Part shown: positions 28,124 through 36,655 of the stretch, piece after piece
Layout of the letters: each line of letters opens with the position of its first letter
Position numbering within the stretch: position 1 is the first letter of the stretch
Assembly: GCA_036513415.1 (NCBI GenBank)
Contig: DATBZA010000017.1
Location: forward strand, 6,975 to 70,974
DNA length: 64,000 nt
Reading direction: 5' to 3'
Source: 40CM-4-68-19 sp036513415
GTDB lineage: Bacteria; Myxococcota; Myxococcia; Myxococcales; 40CM-4-68-19
Made by a program: the position numbers and the translations under genes
Notes under the pieces: generated by a model
The model's database searches: none
What the model was told of the DNA's origin: nothing
Seen by the model: the letters and a program-made list of their open reading frames with translations, nothing else

Positions 28124-29334
28124 GACGACTTTCTAGCATGCACCCCGGGGTAGGGTCCGGCCCGGCGCCGGCCGAGGAGCGCCAGCAGCAAGAGCCATCC
28201 GGGCGGAGCGCCCGCCTGCGAGCAGCCTTGCGCCGGAACCGTGGGCGGCGCGCCGTTTCCGGAGCCGGAGAGGAACGAGGACTCGAGCGCGGTCCACGCC
28301 TCGCTTCGCGTGCCGTCGTAGCCGAGCGCCCAGATCATCACGCCGGCAAGGTCCCGCGATCGGGCGAACCGGTACTTGAGCGCGAGCGAATCGCCGTCCT
28401 CTACCCAGCCCTGGCGCGTCTGTCCGCCCGCCGCGAACCCATACCAGGGCGATTGCGCAGCCGCGTCCCAGATCCGGCCGTAAGCGGAGAACTTCGCGAA
28501 AGCCGACTCGAACAGGACGGCGCTGCCTGCGCCCATGGTCGCCGCGCCGGCGCTGGCGGACGTCGTCGGCCATTCGTAGCCGCAGTACGGGACGCCCATG
28601 GCGATCGACGCGGGAGGCGCTCGCGCCAGGTAGCCGTCGACCGCGTCCTGCACGCTGGCCAGCGGCGCGACGGCCCCGGCGCTCGGGCCCGTGCTCCAGT
28701 GCCAGTTGTACTCCATCAGCAGCAGCCGGTCCGTCGAGGCGGCGAGCGCCGGGACGTCGTAGCCGGAATACCCGGTGGTGGCGGGCATCGCCAGCGTGAG
28801 CTCGGTGGAGGGCGGGAGCGCCGCCCGGAGCTGTTGGGCAAACGCCGTGAACGCGTCCCGCGAGCCGGCGGGCACGAACTCGAAGTCGAGATTCATCCCG
28901 TCGGGAGCCAGGAGAACCAGCTGGAGCAGCGCGGTCGCGCGCGCCACCGGATTGGCGAGGAACGCCGACACCTCGGTGCCACCCGCCGAGTTGTACAGCG
29001 TGGCGCAGAGGTGCACGCGCGCGCCGTGGGCGTGCGCCGCGGAGAGGAGCGCGGCGCCAGGCAAGGCGTGTGGATTGGACACGCTGCCGTCGGCCGCGAT
29101 CTCCGCCGAGAAGGCCACCACGTCGCTGACCAGGTCCCAGCGGAACGCGCCCAGATCGATGTTCTCCCAGTACGGGAGGTAGCCGTAGACCCGCTTCGGC
29201 GGCGCCGCGGTCGCGGTGGCGCGCATGGAGAGGGCCGGCATCGAGACCCAGGCGGCCGGCGCGTCGTGCGCATGGGCGAGCGCTTCCGCCGCGTGGGGCC
29301 CCAGAGCGAGGAATGCCGCGATCAGCGGGTGCAC
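28090..29334 (-). CDS. exported glycosyl hydrolase family 18-like protein with MYXO-CTERM-like end
   Basis: 414 residues from a GTG. After an N-terminal leader, the GH18 barrel shows VYGYLPYWENID at the first strand and the catalytic motif DGMNLDFEF (Asp145, Asp150, Glu152), followed by LLMEYNWHW and GVMIWALGYDG. GH18 members cleave chitin or peptidoglycan-like glycans, or bind them; this form resembles YaaH/spore-germination-type proteins. The end (QGCSQAGAPPGWLLLLALLGRRRAG) resembles the MYXO-CTERM tag (Gly-Cys, hydrophobic helix, Arg cluster), except that about 20 extra residues follow. It overlaps the next gene by 34 bp. Confidence 0.85.
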   Translation of the reverse strand: MHPLIAAFLALGPHAAEALAHAHDAPAAWVSMPALSMRATATAAPPKRVYGYLPYWENIDLGAFRWDLVSDVVAFSAEIAADGSVSNPHALPGAALLSAAHAHGARVHLCATLYNSAGGTEVSAFLANPVARATALLQLVLLAPDGMNLDFEFVPAGSRDAFTAFAQQLRAALPPSTELTLAMPATTGYSGYDVPALAASTDRLLLMEYNWHWSTGPSAGAVAPLASVQDAVDGYLARAPPASIAMGVPYCGYEWPTTSASAGAATMGAGSAVLFESAFAKFSAYGRIWDAAAQSPWYGFAAGGQTRQGWVEDGDSLALKYRFARSRDLAGVMIWALGYDGTRSEAWTALESSFLSGSGNGAPPTVPAQGCSQAGAPPGWLLLLALLGRRRAGPYPGVHARKSSWFRRSTAWRR

Positions 29335-29404
29335 TGCGCAGACCCTAACCGAGGACTGCCGCTCGCCGGTAGTCTCGGCGCCCCGGGCCTCTTATGCTTC
29401 GTGC

Positions 29405-29773
29405 ATGGTGGTGGTTTACGACGCGGACTGCGGCGTGTGCCAGGCCTCGGTGGCCTGGGTGAAGGAGCGCGATCGCAGGGGCGTCTTCGAGCTCGTCGGA
29501 AACGACGTCCCGGACCTGCCGCCCGGCGTTTCGCGCGAGGAGACCGGGCACACGGTGATCGTGCTGGACGGAGCGCGCAAGCTGGTGCGCGCCGAGGCAG
29601 TGGCCCGCATCCTGGGCGAGCTGCCGGGATGGGCGGCGGCGGGCGCCGTGCTGCGCGCGCCGGGAATCCGCCGGGTGGCGAACTGGGTCTACGACAGGTT
29701 TGCACGGAACCGCCACCGTATCTCGGAGGCGCTCGGGATGCGCGCCTGCGCGGTGCCCGGCCACAAGTCCTAG
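29405..29773 (+). CDS. DUF393 (thiol-disulfide oxidoreductase-like) protein
   Basis: 122 residues from the ATG at 29405 (MVVVYDADCGVCQASVAWV). The D-x-D-C-x-x-C motif near the N-terminus is diagnostic of DUF393, a small thioredoxin-related family sometimes called DCC proteins. A central GHTVIVLDGARKLVRAEAVARIL segment and a C-terminal YDRFARNRHRIS helix complete the pattern. Its physiological substrate is unknown. It is a single gene followed by the repeat cluster. Confidence 0.92.
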   Translation: MVVVYDADCGVCQASVAWVKERDRRGVFELVGNDVPDLPPGVSREETGHTVIVLDGARKLVRAEAVARILGELPGWAAAGAVLRAPGIRRVANWVYDRFARNRHRISEALGMRACAVPGHKS

Positions 29774-29779
29774 CCGCGG

Positions 29780-29862
29780 CCACCGAAGGTGGCTTAGCGG
29801 CTACGCTTGAGCGTCAGACACGGCCGGCCGCCGGAGGCGCTTAGCGACTACGCCTGAGCGCG
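29780..29862. repeat. dispersed double-hairpin repeat, copies 2 and 3 in tandem
   Basis: Copy 2 (29780-29819) has a hairpin CCACC-GAA-GGTGG followed by TTAGCGGCTACGCTTGAGCG and TCAGACAC. Copy 3 (29828-29862) has GCCGCCGGAGGCG and then TTAGCGACTACGCCTGAGCG. Both match the element after clpB at 11467. The conserved core is GCNNCTACGCYTGAGCG, which itself can fold. The region lies between convergent genes. It resembles a REP-type intergenic repeat. Confidence 0.6.
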
Positions 29863-29902
29863 GTGACTCGCGAGCACGACTCATGAGGTGCGTTCTGGTG
29901 GA

Positions 29903-30370
29903 TCAAGGGATCCGTGCAGCGCAGTCGGGCGACAGCTCAGCCTTGTGCTGCTTCAGGCATTCCGCGATCCGCCCTTCCCCCGGCTTCACGTCCTTGCAGA
30001 ACGTCTTCGCGTCAGCGCGGCATGCGCGCATCGCCTCGCCCACCGCCCCGTGGGGCTCGGCAACGCGACCGAAGAACTCGCGGCATTCGGGCGAGACCTG
30101 GTCTTTGTGCTCCTGCATGCACTGGCGGCGCTCGGCGCCGGGCTTCATCCCGGGACAGAGCTTCTGCGCGTCCGCCTCGCAGGCCTGCGCGCCTTCGCGG
30201 AACTCCGCGATCCGCGACTTGCACGCCTGCGAGAGCTGCTCCTTGTGCTCCTTCAAGCACGCGGCGACGCGCCCCTGCCCGGGCTCCACGCCGGGGCAGA
30301 GCTTCTTCGCATCGTCCAGGCAGGGGTGCTGCGCGGCCTGGGCGAGCAGGATCGCGAACAGCAGCGTCAT
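29903..30370 (-). CDS. secreted cysteine-rich repeat protein (GLG1/PF00839-like)
   Basis: 155 residues from the ATG at 30370, overlapping the stop of the E1-beta gene (ATGA). An N-terminal hydrophobic leader (MTLLFAILLAQAAQ) is followed by three approximately 45-residue units of the form C-x3-DA-x2-LC-x2-V/M-P-G-x-GR-x3-CL-x2-H-x3-LS-x2-C, ending at the terminus. This spacing is that of the Cys-rich FGFR/GLG1 repeat, known from animals and also present in some proteobacteria. Regular disulfide pairs suggest export. Function unknown; the operon link to the dehydrogenase may be incidental. Confidence 0.78.
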   Translation of the reverse strand: MTLLFAILLAQAAQHPCLDDAKKLCPGVEPGQGRVAACLKEHKEQLSQACKSRIAEFREGAQACEADAQKLCPGMKPGAERRQCMQEHKDQVSPECREFFGRVAEPHGAVGEAMRACRADAKTFCKDVKPGEGRIAECLKQHKAELSPDCAARIP

Positions 30371-31428
30371 GGCTCCACCTTTGCGAGAGAGCGGATGCTC
30401 TCGGTGATCGAAGGAAGCTGCGGCACCGACGCCATCTCGAGGCTGTCGGCCAACCCGATGCCGGGGAGGTGCGCGCCGGCCAGCAGCCTGGGCGGCGCCG
30501 CCAGCTCGTAGAACAGCTCCTCCACGGTGCGCCGGATGAGGTGCTCGCCGAAGTTGGTGATCTCGGTGTCCTCGTTGACGTACAGCACGCGGCCGGTGCG
30601 GCGCACGGACTGCGCGATCCGCTCCCAGTCGTACGGATACAGCGAGCGCAGGTCGATCACCTCCGCGTCGATTCCCTCCGGCGCCAGGCTCTCCGCCGCC
30701 TTGACGCACAGGGGCAGCGTGCGGCCGTAGCTCACCACCGTCAGGTCCCGCCCCGGCCGGACGGTCCGGCCTTCCCCGAAGGGCACGAAATGATCGGGCG
30801 TATCGGGCCACTGCGGCTTCCAGTTGCTCCGTTCCCCCAGCGGCGCGTCGATCATCTTCGACAGCTTCCGATCGTCGTCCGGCTCGCCCGGGATCTCCTC
30901 GCCCGGCAAGGAGCGCACCCGCATCAAGGCCTTCGGGACCAGGAAGAAGCAGGGATTGGGATCGACGATGCAGGAGAGCAGAAGGCCGTAGGCGTCCCGG
31001 GGCGTGGAGGGCACGGCGATCTTGAACCCCGGGATGTGCGTCGCCGTCGCGTCGAACGAATGCGAGTGGTAGATGCTGCCGCGGATCCCCGATCCCACGG
31101 GCGTCATGATGGTGATGGGGCAATTCCAGTCGCCGTTGGAGACCCAGTGCTGCATGCCGGCGAGCTTCAGCAAGTCGATGGTGTTGAAGGCGTAGTCGCA
31201 GAACTGGATCTCCGCCACGTTGCGGCAGCCTGCCAGCCCCAGTCCGATGCTGGTGCCGACCACGCCGCGCTCGTCGAGCGGCGAGTTCCAGGCGGTCTTC
31301 AGCCCCTGCGTGGCGGTGAACGCGCCGCCCAGCGGCGGACCGACGTCCTCGCCGAAGACGTCGGTGACTCCGTGGCGTTCCTCGCCGACGTGGAGGGCCA
31401 TGCGAATGGCCTGGACCATGTTGCTCAT
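30367..31428 (-). CDS. 2-oxoacid dehydrogenase E1 component, beta subunit
   Basis: 353 residues. Family features are FGEDVGPPLGGAFTATQGLKTAW at the N-terminus, EIQFCDYAFNTIDLL, and the C-terminal half with VVSYGRTLPLCVKAAESL, IDLRSLYPYDWE and VLYVNEDTEITNFGEHLIRR. It forms the alpha2beta2 thiamine-diphosphate E1 that decarboxylates a 2-oxoacid. Its start overlaps the alpha-subunit stop by 4 nt. The beta chain resembles those of branched-chain and acetoin/pyruvate types; the substrate cannot be chosen. No E2 or E3 gene is in the window. Confidence 0.9.
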   Translation of the reverse strand: MSNMVQAIRMALHVGEERHGVTDVFGEDVGPPLGGAFTATQGLKTAWNSPLDERGVVGTSIGLGLAGCRNVAEIQFCDYAFNTIDLLKLAGMQHWVSNGDWNCPITIMTPVGSGIRGSIYHSHSFDATATHIPGFKIAVPSTPRDAYGLLLSCIVDPNPCFFLVPKALMRVRSLPGEEIPGEPDDDRKLSKMIDAPLGERSNWKPQWPDTPDHFVPFGEGRTVRPGRDLTVVSYGRTLPLCVKAAESLAPEGIDAEVIDLRSLYPYDWERIAQSVRRTGRVLYVNEDTEITNFGEHLIRRTVEELFYELAAPPRLLAGAHLPGIGLADSLEMASVPQLPSITESIRSLAKVEP

Positions 31429-32450
31429 GAGTCGCCGCGCACCAGGTCGCGCTCGCTGAAGACGTGATCGTGGATGGACTTCGGATCTGGCTGCGGTTCC
31501 TCCTTGACCTGCTTGTGCGCGGCCAGCAACTCGGCGGCGAATGTCGCGCGCAGCCCGTCCATCTGCTGGCGCGTGAGCAGGCCGCGCTCCTCCAGGCGCC
31601 GCTCGAAGCCGACGATGCAGTCCGCCTCGTCGTTCAGGCGGTTGGCGCCGGAGGCGGAGCTGTGCCCGTACAGCCGGCTGACCACCGCCTCGAGCAGGAA
31701 TGGCTTGCGCTCCGTGCGCACGTACTCCATCGCCGCGGAGAGCTCGCGGTAGGCCACCTCCGGATCGTTGCCGTCGATGGTCTTGCTCTCGATCCCGAAG
31801 GCCTTGCCCCGGTCGCTGATCCGCTTCTCCCCGTGCTGCCCCTGGTAGTGGGTGGAGATGCCCCACTTGTTGTTGGTGACGATCATCAGGATCGGCAGCG
31901 GGTTGGCCGGACGCGACGACCAGATCAGGCAGGTGGAGAAATCCCCCTCCGCCGTGCCCGCGTCGCCGCCCGTGACGATGGTGATGCCGCGCCCGCCCGC
32001 CCGCTTGTTCGCGATGGCGGTGCCCGGGGCCATCGAGTACTGCACCTCGATCGGGCTGGAGACGGGGACGACGTTCCACTCCCTGATCGAGAAATGTCCG
32101 ACGAAGTTCCGACCACCGGAGTAGGGATCGGTCGCGGTGTTCTTCATCTGCCTCATCGCGTCCACCGGATCGGTCCCCATCGCCAGGAGCGTGCCGGACT
32201 GTCGGTAATGGAAGTGGCAGTAATCGTATTGGGGCCCCTGCCCTTTATGGATGAGCAATCCGAGCGGGACGTTGAAGGCTTCCTCGCCGGGCCCGCCGAT
32301 CCAGAAGTAGCCGTCGCCCTGCTTGTACATCTGGATGAGGCGTTCCTCGAGGACGCGCGCCTTCACCATCAGCGAGTGCATCTGGAGCAGAAGGTCGGGC
32401 GAGAGCTCCGATGCGGGGGGCGTCCGGACTGGACGCAGGCTGGTGCTCAC
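31425..32450 (-). CDS. 2-oxoacid dehydrogenase E1 component, alpha subunit
   Basis: 341 residues from a GTG at 32450 with AAGGAG upstream. The thiamine-diphosphate motif runs from GGDAGTAEGDF to LMIVTNN, about 30 residues as expected. Other markers are FWIGGPGEEAFNVPLGLL, HFHYRQSGTLLAMG and the phosphorylation-loop-like RLYGHSSASGANR. Together with the beta subunit it releases CO2 from a 2-oxoacid and transfers the acyl group to a lipoyl E2. The order alpha-beta with a 4-nt overlap is standard. Confidence 0.91.
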   Translation of the reverse strand: MSTSLRPVRTPPASELSPDLLLQMHSLMVKARVLEERLIQMYKQGDGYFWIGGPGEEAFNVPLGLLIHKGQGPQYDYCHFHYRQSGTLLAMGTDPVDAMRQMKNTATDPYSGGRNFVGHFSIREWNVVPVSSPIEVQYSMAPGTAIANKRAGGRGITIVTGGDAGTAEGDFSTCLIWSSRPANPLPILMIVTNNKWGISTHYQGQHGEKRISDRGKAFGIESKTIDGNDPEVAYRELSAAMEYVRTERKPFLLEAVVSRLYGHSSASGANRLNDEADCIVGFERRLEERGLLTRQQMDGLRATFAAELLAAHKQVKEEPQPDPKSIHDHVFSERDLVRGDS

Positions 32451-32492
32451 TAGCGGGTCTCCTTTTGCGGCGCTTCTTTAGCGCAAGCCACC

Positions 32493-33695
32493 TCAGAACG
32501 CTATGTGCGCACGCCCGGTAAAGACGTGCACCGGCCCCCGGTCGCGGTTGAAGGCCGGATGAAGGATTGGCTGGTAGTTGACTCCAAGCGAGACCTGCTC
32601 GGTCACCCCCGCGCGATAGAACAGCTCGCCAAGCAGTTCGGCCCCATAGCGCATTGCGCCATCGCCGATGATGAAGCCGTATCCGCCGCCTTCCAGGTAG
32701 GCCCGGTGCGGCCCGGACAGCCCCGACACGACCAGCCCGGCGCCTGCCTCGTCGCGCTCCCGGCCCCAGCGGGCGCCGGACTGCACCGCGCCCACCGCCA
32801 GGGAGCGGTCGATCTCCGTGAAGGCCCAGGTCTCGTTCTTGCCGTCGTTGAAGCTGGCCCGAACGAACGCGCCGAGGCCGCGCCCGAAATCGTAATTCGC
32901 GCTTGCGGCCATCCCCGCCTTGGTGCGCCCCTGCGCCCGGGTGTCTTCGATCTGGAGATGGCTCGCAATCGCCTTCGCATAGCTGCCCATGTCGGCGGTA
33001 TTCAGGAAGCCCAGCACCCGGACGGCGCCAGGTCCCGAGCGCGCCTCGACCTCCACGACCAGCCCGCGGGCTCTCAGGATGTCCGTCTCGAGCCTTGCGC
33101 CGTTCGCAACCCTCGGCTCGAGGAAGATCCCTGCGCGGACCGACCACCAGTCTCTGGTGAAGTCCGCCGCGAGGCCCCAGGTGTAGCCGCGCACGTCGGC
33201 CGGGTAGTCGTAGGCGGCGGACGCCCACAGGCCCCAACTCATGAATCGCGTGTGCGGGTCGTTCGCGAAAGGGACGTTGTCGAAGATCTCGGGGATGGCG
33301 TACTTGCCCGCGGTGAAGGTCAGCGGTCCGACCGCCTGTTTCACCGCGGCGCGCGCGACGATGATGGTCGGATCGGGATCGCCCACGCGGTACACCTCGC
33401 CGCTAGGGAAGGCGGCAACGCCGAGCGTGGAGCTGAGGCCGCGTCCCCCGGCCAGCTCCGGCTGGAACACCAGCTCGGCCCCCGCCCAGGGGTGCAGGGT
33501 GAGGGAGAGATCGATCACCACCGAAGTGGCCGACTCCGCGTCCGATCGGAGGCTGTTCTTGCCCGAATAGGCCGCGTGGAACGCCGGGTGCGCCTGCGTC
33601 GCGACCGTGGCCTGGAAGTGAAACGGACCCTGCTCCTCGGCGCCAGCCGCCAGAGGGGCGATCGCCATCGCCGCTGCGACGGCGAGAGCGCGCAT
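32493..33695 (-). CDS. porin-like outer membrane beta-barrel protein
   Basis: 400 residues with a signal peptide (MRALAVAAAMAIAPLAAGA). The mature protein alternates short amphipathic strands rich in aromatic residues (DLSLTLHPWAGAELVFQPEL, FTAGKYAIPEIFDN, ASANYDFGRGLGAFVRASF) and ends in a terminal phenylalanine (GRAHIAF), the classic BAM recognition signal. The long glycine/aspartate loops and the position of YAIPEIFDNVPFANDPHTRF resemble OprB-type carbohydrate porins. It begins on the stop of the next upstream gene with a TGATG overlap. The transported solute is unknown. Confidence 0.82.
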   Translation of the reverse strand: MRALAVAAAMAIAPLAAGAEEQGPFHFQATVATQAHPAFHAAYSGKNSLRSDAESATSVVIDLSLTLHPWAGAELVFQPELAGGRGLSSTLGVAAFPSGEVYRVGDPDPTIIVARAAVKQAVGPLTFTAGKYAIPEIFDNVPFANDPHTRFMSWGLWASAAYDYPADVRGYTWGLAADFTRDWWSVRAGIFLEPRVANGARLETDILRARGLVVEVEARSGPGAVRVLGFLNTADMGSYAKAIASHLQIEDTRAQGRTKAGMAASANYDFGRGLGAFVRASFNDGKNETWAFTEIDRSLAVGAVQSGARWGRERDEAGAGLVVSGLSGPHRAYLEGGGYGFIIGDGAMRYGAELLGELFYRAGVTEQVSLGVNYQPILHPAFNRDRGPVHVFTGRAHIAF

Positions 33696-34768
33696 CAGGC
33701 CCGGCCGGGCTCCGGCTCAGCCGCTGGTTGCTCCGGTGCCGCGTCCGCTTCGTCGGGTGTGGCGCGCTCCTCCTCCGGCTCCCCAGCGGGTTCCGGTTCC
33801 GAGTCGGAGACCACGGCCCCGGGGGAAGCTTCGGTGACCGGTTCCGGAGGCGTCGCCGTCTCCTTGCGCCCGACGATGACCTGCTGCCCCGGACGGGTCG
33901 GCCGCGCGGCGCTGGTGGACGCGAGCACTGCGAGCTCCACGTACCGGTCGAGCTGGGTCCAGGCCAGGAACCGATCCAGCTCCGCCGCAGTCTGATCGCC
34001 CAGATCCTTCGGCAGCGGCTGATCGGCCCAGGCGTCCGCGTAGGCGTCATAGAGCTTTTGCACGAACTCGACCGCGCGGCGGGCTTCCTCGAGGACCTCG
34101 CGGTCCGCGCGCCACGGTCCCGGAGAGCGGCGGGGCGCGGCGGCGCGGCGGAGCGTCGCCACGTTGCGGCGGTAGGTCTGCGCCGCCTTGGCGAGGTTCG
34201 GCGCGGCGGCGAGCAGCTTTGCGCGGAGCTCCAGGCGGGGGCTCACCGGGGCGGCCGGCTCGGCAGTCGCGGCGGCGGGGGCGGCCGGCTCGGCGGGCGC
34301 GGCCTCGGGTTCCGCCGCCGGAGCGGTCTCGGAGGGCGTGGCCTGTTCCACCGGAGTGGGGGTCGCAGCCGCAGCCTGCGGATCCGCCGGAGGAGGCCGG
34401 GACTTGTTCTTGTCCGCGACGGCAAGCTGACCGAGGGCGAGGGGCAGGTCGCGGAGGAAGCGCTGGAGATCGAAGCCCTGACCTCCTTCGTAGAGACGGG
34501 AGAGCGAAGCCGTCAGGCGCTCCACGGCTCCGGAACGGAGCTGCTCCATCACGCGGGGGAAATCCAGGAATGCGCGGCGCTGCGTGTCCAGCTTCTGGTG
34601 CAGCCGCTCCGCGAAGGCGAGCGCGGAGACCGCCTGCTCGACGTCGCGGCGGATGGCATCGCGCAGGGGGGCCCAGCCCCCGCCGCCGCTACTCCCGGCT
34701 CCGCCGGGACCTGGTTTCTGCGGCTGCCCGCCGCCCTGCCCTGTTCCCCTGCCCTTCTTGCGCGCCAC
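33695..34768 (-). CDS. hypothetical protein with Ala/Pro/Glu-rich linker
   Basis: 357 residues. The N-terminus is basic and Gly/Pro-rich (ARKKGRGTGQGGGQPQK). A helical domain (about 30-118: DAIRRDVEQAVSALAFAERLHQKLDTQRRAFLDFPRVMEQL) is followed by an A/P/E linker (about 125-180), a second helical domain (185-290) and an acidic low-complexity tail. No family is recognised. The alternation of helical bundles and disordered linkers suggests a scaffolding protein. It is translated immediately upstream of the porin-like gene. Confidence 0.65.
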   Translation of the reverse strand: MARKKGRGTGQGGGQPQKPGPGGAGSSGGGGWAPLRDAIRRDVEQAVSALAFAERLHQKLDTQRRAFLDFPRVMEQLRSGAVERLTASLSRLYEGGQGFDLQRFLRDLPLALGQLAVADKNKSRPPPADPQAAAATPTPVEQATPSETAPAAEPEAAPAEPAAPAAATAEPAAPVSPRLELRAKLLAAAPNLAKAAQTYRRNVATLRRAAAPRRSPGPWRADREVLEEARRAVEFVQKLYDAYADAWADQPLPKDLGDQTAAELDRFLAWTQLDRYVELAVLASTSAARPTRPGQQVIVGRKETATPPEPVTEASPGAVVSDSEPEPAGEPEEERATPDEADAAPEQPAAEPEPGRA

Positions 34769-34865
34769 GCCGCCTCCTCGGGATCGAACGCCTCTTCAAG
34801 CGGAAACCGACGAGAGATGCAAGACCCACCTTGCTGGCCGGCCCACATTTCGCTAACACGCGCCC

Positions 34866-35357
34866 ATGCCTCACCTCCGCCCATATGCCCCGAAAGACTG
34901 GTCGCGGTTCGTCGAGCTGGAGCTGGAGACCCAGCTCGATTCGCTGGGCGACTCCACCGAGCAGGAACGCGATATCTTCAAGGAACGCTTCACCGCACTG
35001 CTCGACGTGAAGATGGGCTTCTCCCGCAACGGGTTTCGCCGCCCCGGGGCGCAGCTCTGGGTGCTGGAAGGCGATGACGGAAAGTACCTGGGCCATCTCT
35101 GGCTTTCGGAGCGCGACAACCCCCGCCACGGGACGCGCACCCTGCAGGTCACCACGCTCGGGATCGTGCGCGAGGCGCGCGGCAAGAACTACGGCCGGCT
35201 GCTGATGCACAAAGCCGAGCAGGAAGCGAAGGAGCGCGGCATCGAGGTGATCGCCCTGGAAGTGGCGGGAAACAGCCGCCGCGCCCGGGACCTGTTCAAG
35301 GACCTCGGCTACGAGACCATCCGGCGCACCATGCACAAGCGGCTGCGGCCCCAGTAA
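34866..35357 (+). CDS. GNAT family N-acetyltransferase
   Basis: 163 residues. The acetyl-CoA-binding motif A is LGIVREARGKNYGRLLMHKAEQEAKERG, and motif B is EVAGNSRRARDLFKDLGYE, as in the GCN5-related superfamily. The N-terminal third (YAPKDWSRFVELELETQLDSLGDSTEQERD) is charged and helical. It transfers an acetyl group to an amine; the acceptor is unknown. A rhodanese gene starts 19 nt downstream. Confidence 0.93.
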   Translation: MPHLRPYAPKDWSRFVELELETQLDSLGDSTEQERDIFKERFTALLDVKMGFSRNGFRRPGAQLWVLEGDDGKYLGHLWLSERDNPRHGTRTLQVTTLGIVREARGKNYGRLLMHKAEQEAKERGIEVIALEVAGNSRRARDLFKDLGYETIRRTMHKRLRPQ

Positions 35358-35376
35358 ACGCCGCGCTTTCTGGCCG

Positions 35377-35697
35377 ATGGAGATCTCGCCGCAGCAGCTC
35401 GCCGACAAGCTCCGCCGGGGCGAGCCCGTCTGGCTCCTCGACGTTCGCAACGGCTGGGAGCATGAGCTGGCGCGCCTGCCGGACCAGGCGCTGATCCCGT
35501 TGCCCGATCTGCCCTCCCGGCTCGACGAGGTGCAGCCCGGTCCGGGCGCCCAGATCGTCTGCTACTGCCACCACGGGGTACGCTCGCTGGGGGCAGCCGC
35601 CATCCTCCGCGAGGCAGGGTTCGACGGCGCAGTGTCGCTGGCTGGCGGGATCGATCTCTGGTCGCGCCTGATCGACCCTTCCGTTCCGCAGTATTAG
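35377..35697 (+). CDS. rhodanese-like single-domain protein
   Basis: 106 residues. The active-site loop CYCHHGVRS carries the catalytic Cys, and the domain runs from WLLDVRNGWEHELARL to GGIDLWSRLIDPS. Such small rhodaneses transfer sulfane sulfur or act as phosphatase-like modules. It is co-directional with the GNAT gene and ends 1 nt before the convergent amidohydrolase gene. Confidence 0.93.
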   Translation: MEISPQQLADKLRRGEPVWLLDVRNGWEHELARLPDQALIPLPDLPSRLDEVQPGPGAQIVCYCHHGVRSLGAAAILREAGFDGAVSLAGGIDLWSRLIDPSVPQY

Positions 35698-35698
35698 G

Positions 35699-36511
35699 TC
35701 ACGCGCCGAACAGGCGGAGCGCGTTGTGGGCGAGGATCTTCGCTTCATCCTGCGCGGGCAACTGCATCGCGCGCAGCGCGCGCAGCTCTCGGTCCCACTC
35801 GTAAGGGATGTTGGGAAAATCGGTCCCGTACAGGATGCGGTCGGGATGGCGGCGCAGGATGTCCACGTCGGGCTGCCGCTCGAAGTACCCGCCCACCACC
35901 ATGGTGGTGTCCAGGTACAGGTTCGGATACGCCGGCAGCATCGCCTCGAACCGGGGCGTGTCGTCGAACCCGAGGTGCGGCACGACGACGATGGCGTCCG
36001 GATGCCGGTCGAGGGCGCGCTGCAGCCGGTCGGCGCCCGACACGGCACGGGGGTCCACGCCGTAACCGTGCAGCGCGGGCTCGGGTCCGCAGTGGATCAC
36101 CACCGGCTTCCTCCAGCGCGCGGAAGCGCGCCACACGGCGTCGAGACGCGGATCGTCGGGAGCGATCTTCATCACGTGGGAATGGATCTTCACGCCCCGG
36201 AACGGCCCCGAAAGCGCCTGCTCGAGGATGTCCTCCGCGCCTTCCTCGCCGGGAAAGACCGTGCAGCAGGGCAAGACCTCGGGGTGGCGCCTGGACACGT
36301 CGAGCGTGAAATCGTTGAGGGCGCGAGCAAGACCCGGCTTGTGGACGTAGGGCAGCGCCACCATCCGGTCCACCCCGCCGCCCACCAGGGTCTGCACGGC
36401 CTCGTCGACTCCCGAGCGGTACCGGATGTTCCAGGCGTGCGTGTCGAACCAGCGCCGGATCGCTTCGGCGAGCCGGCCCGGGTGCAGATGGACGTGCGCG
36501 TCGACGAGCAC
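35699..36511 (-). CDS. amidohydrolase (TIM-barrel, TatD/COG2159-like) family protein
   Basis: 270 residues from a GTG at 36511, chosen because the metal motif DAHVHLH follows within four residues; an ATG at 36610 is a longer alternative. Further ligands appear as VKIHSHVMKI, VVIHCGPEP, VVPHLGFDD and a late YGTDFPNIPYEWDRE. The family hydrolyses or decarboxylates C-N and C-C bonds with a mononuclear or binuclear metal site. It is a single gene, convergent with rhodanese and divergent from the histidine kinase. Confidence 0.9.
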   Translation of the reverse strand: MLVDAHVHLHPGRLAEAIRRWFDTHAWNIRYRSGVDEAVQTLVGGGVDRMVALPYVHKPGLARALNDFTLDVSRRHPEVLPCCTVFPGEEGAEDILEQALSGPFRGVKIHSHVMKIAPDDPRLDAVWRASARWRKPVVIHCGPEPALHGYGVDPRAVSGADRLQRALDRHPDAIVVVPHLGFDDTPRFEAMLPAYPNLYLDTTMVVGGYFERQPDVDILRRHPDRILYGTDFPNIPYEWDRELRALRAMQLPAQDEAKILAHNALRLFGA

Positions 36512-36655
36512 CGGCGCATGCTTGCCCGCGGCGGCCCGCCCGCGCAAGGAGCCTCGGCTGTGCCGTCGAGCAGCTCGGGCGGTTGAGAAGGGGCTCGCCT
36601 GGCGGCACACCGGCCGTGTGGGATGAAGTCGGAAAGGGTATGTGTTCGTCCAAAC

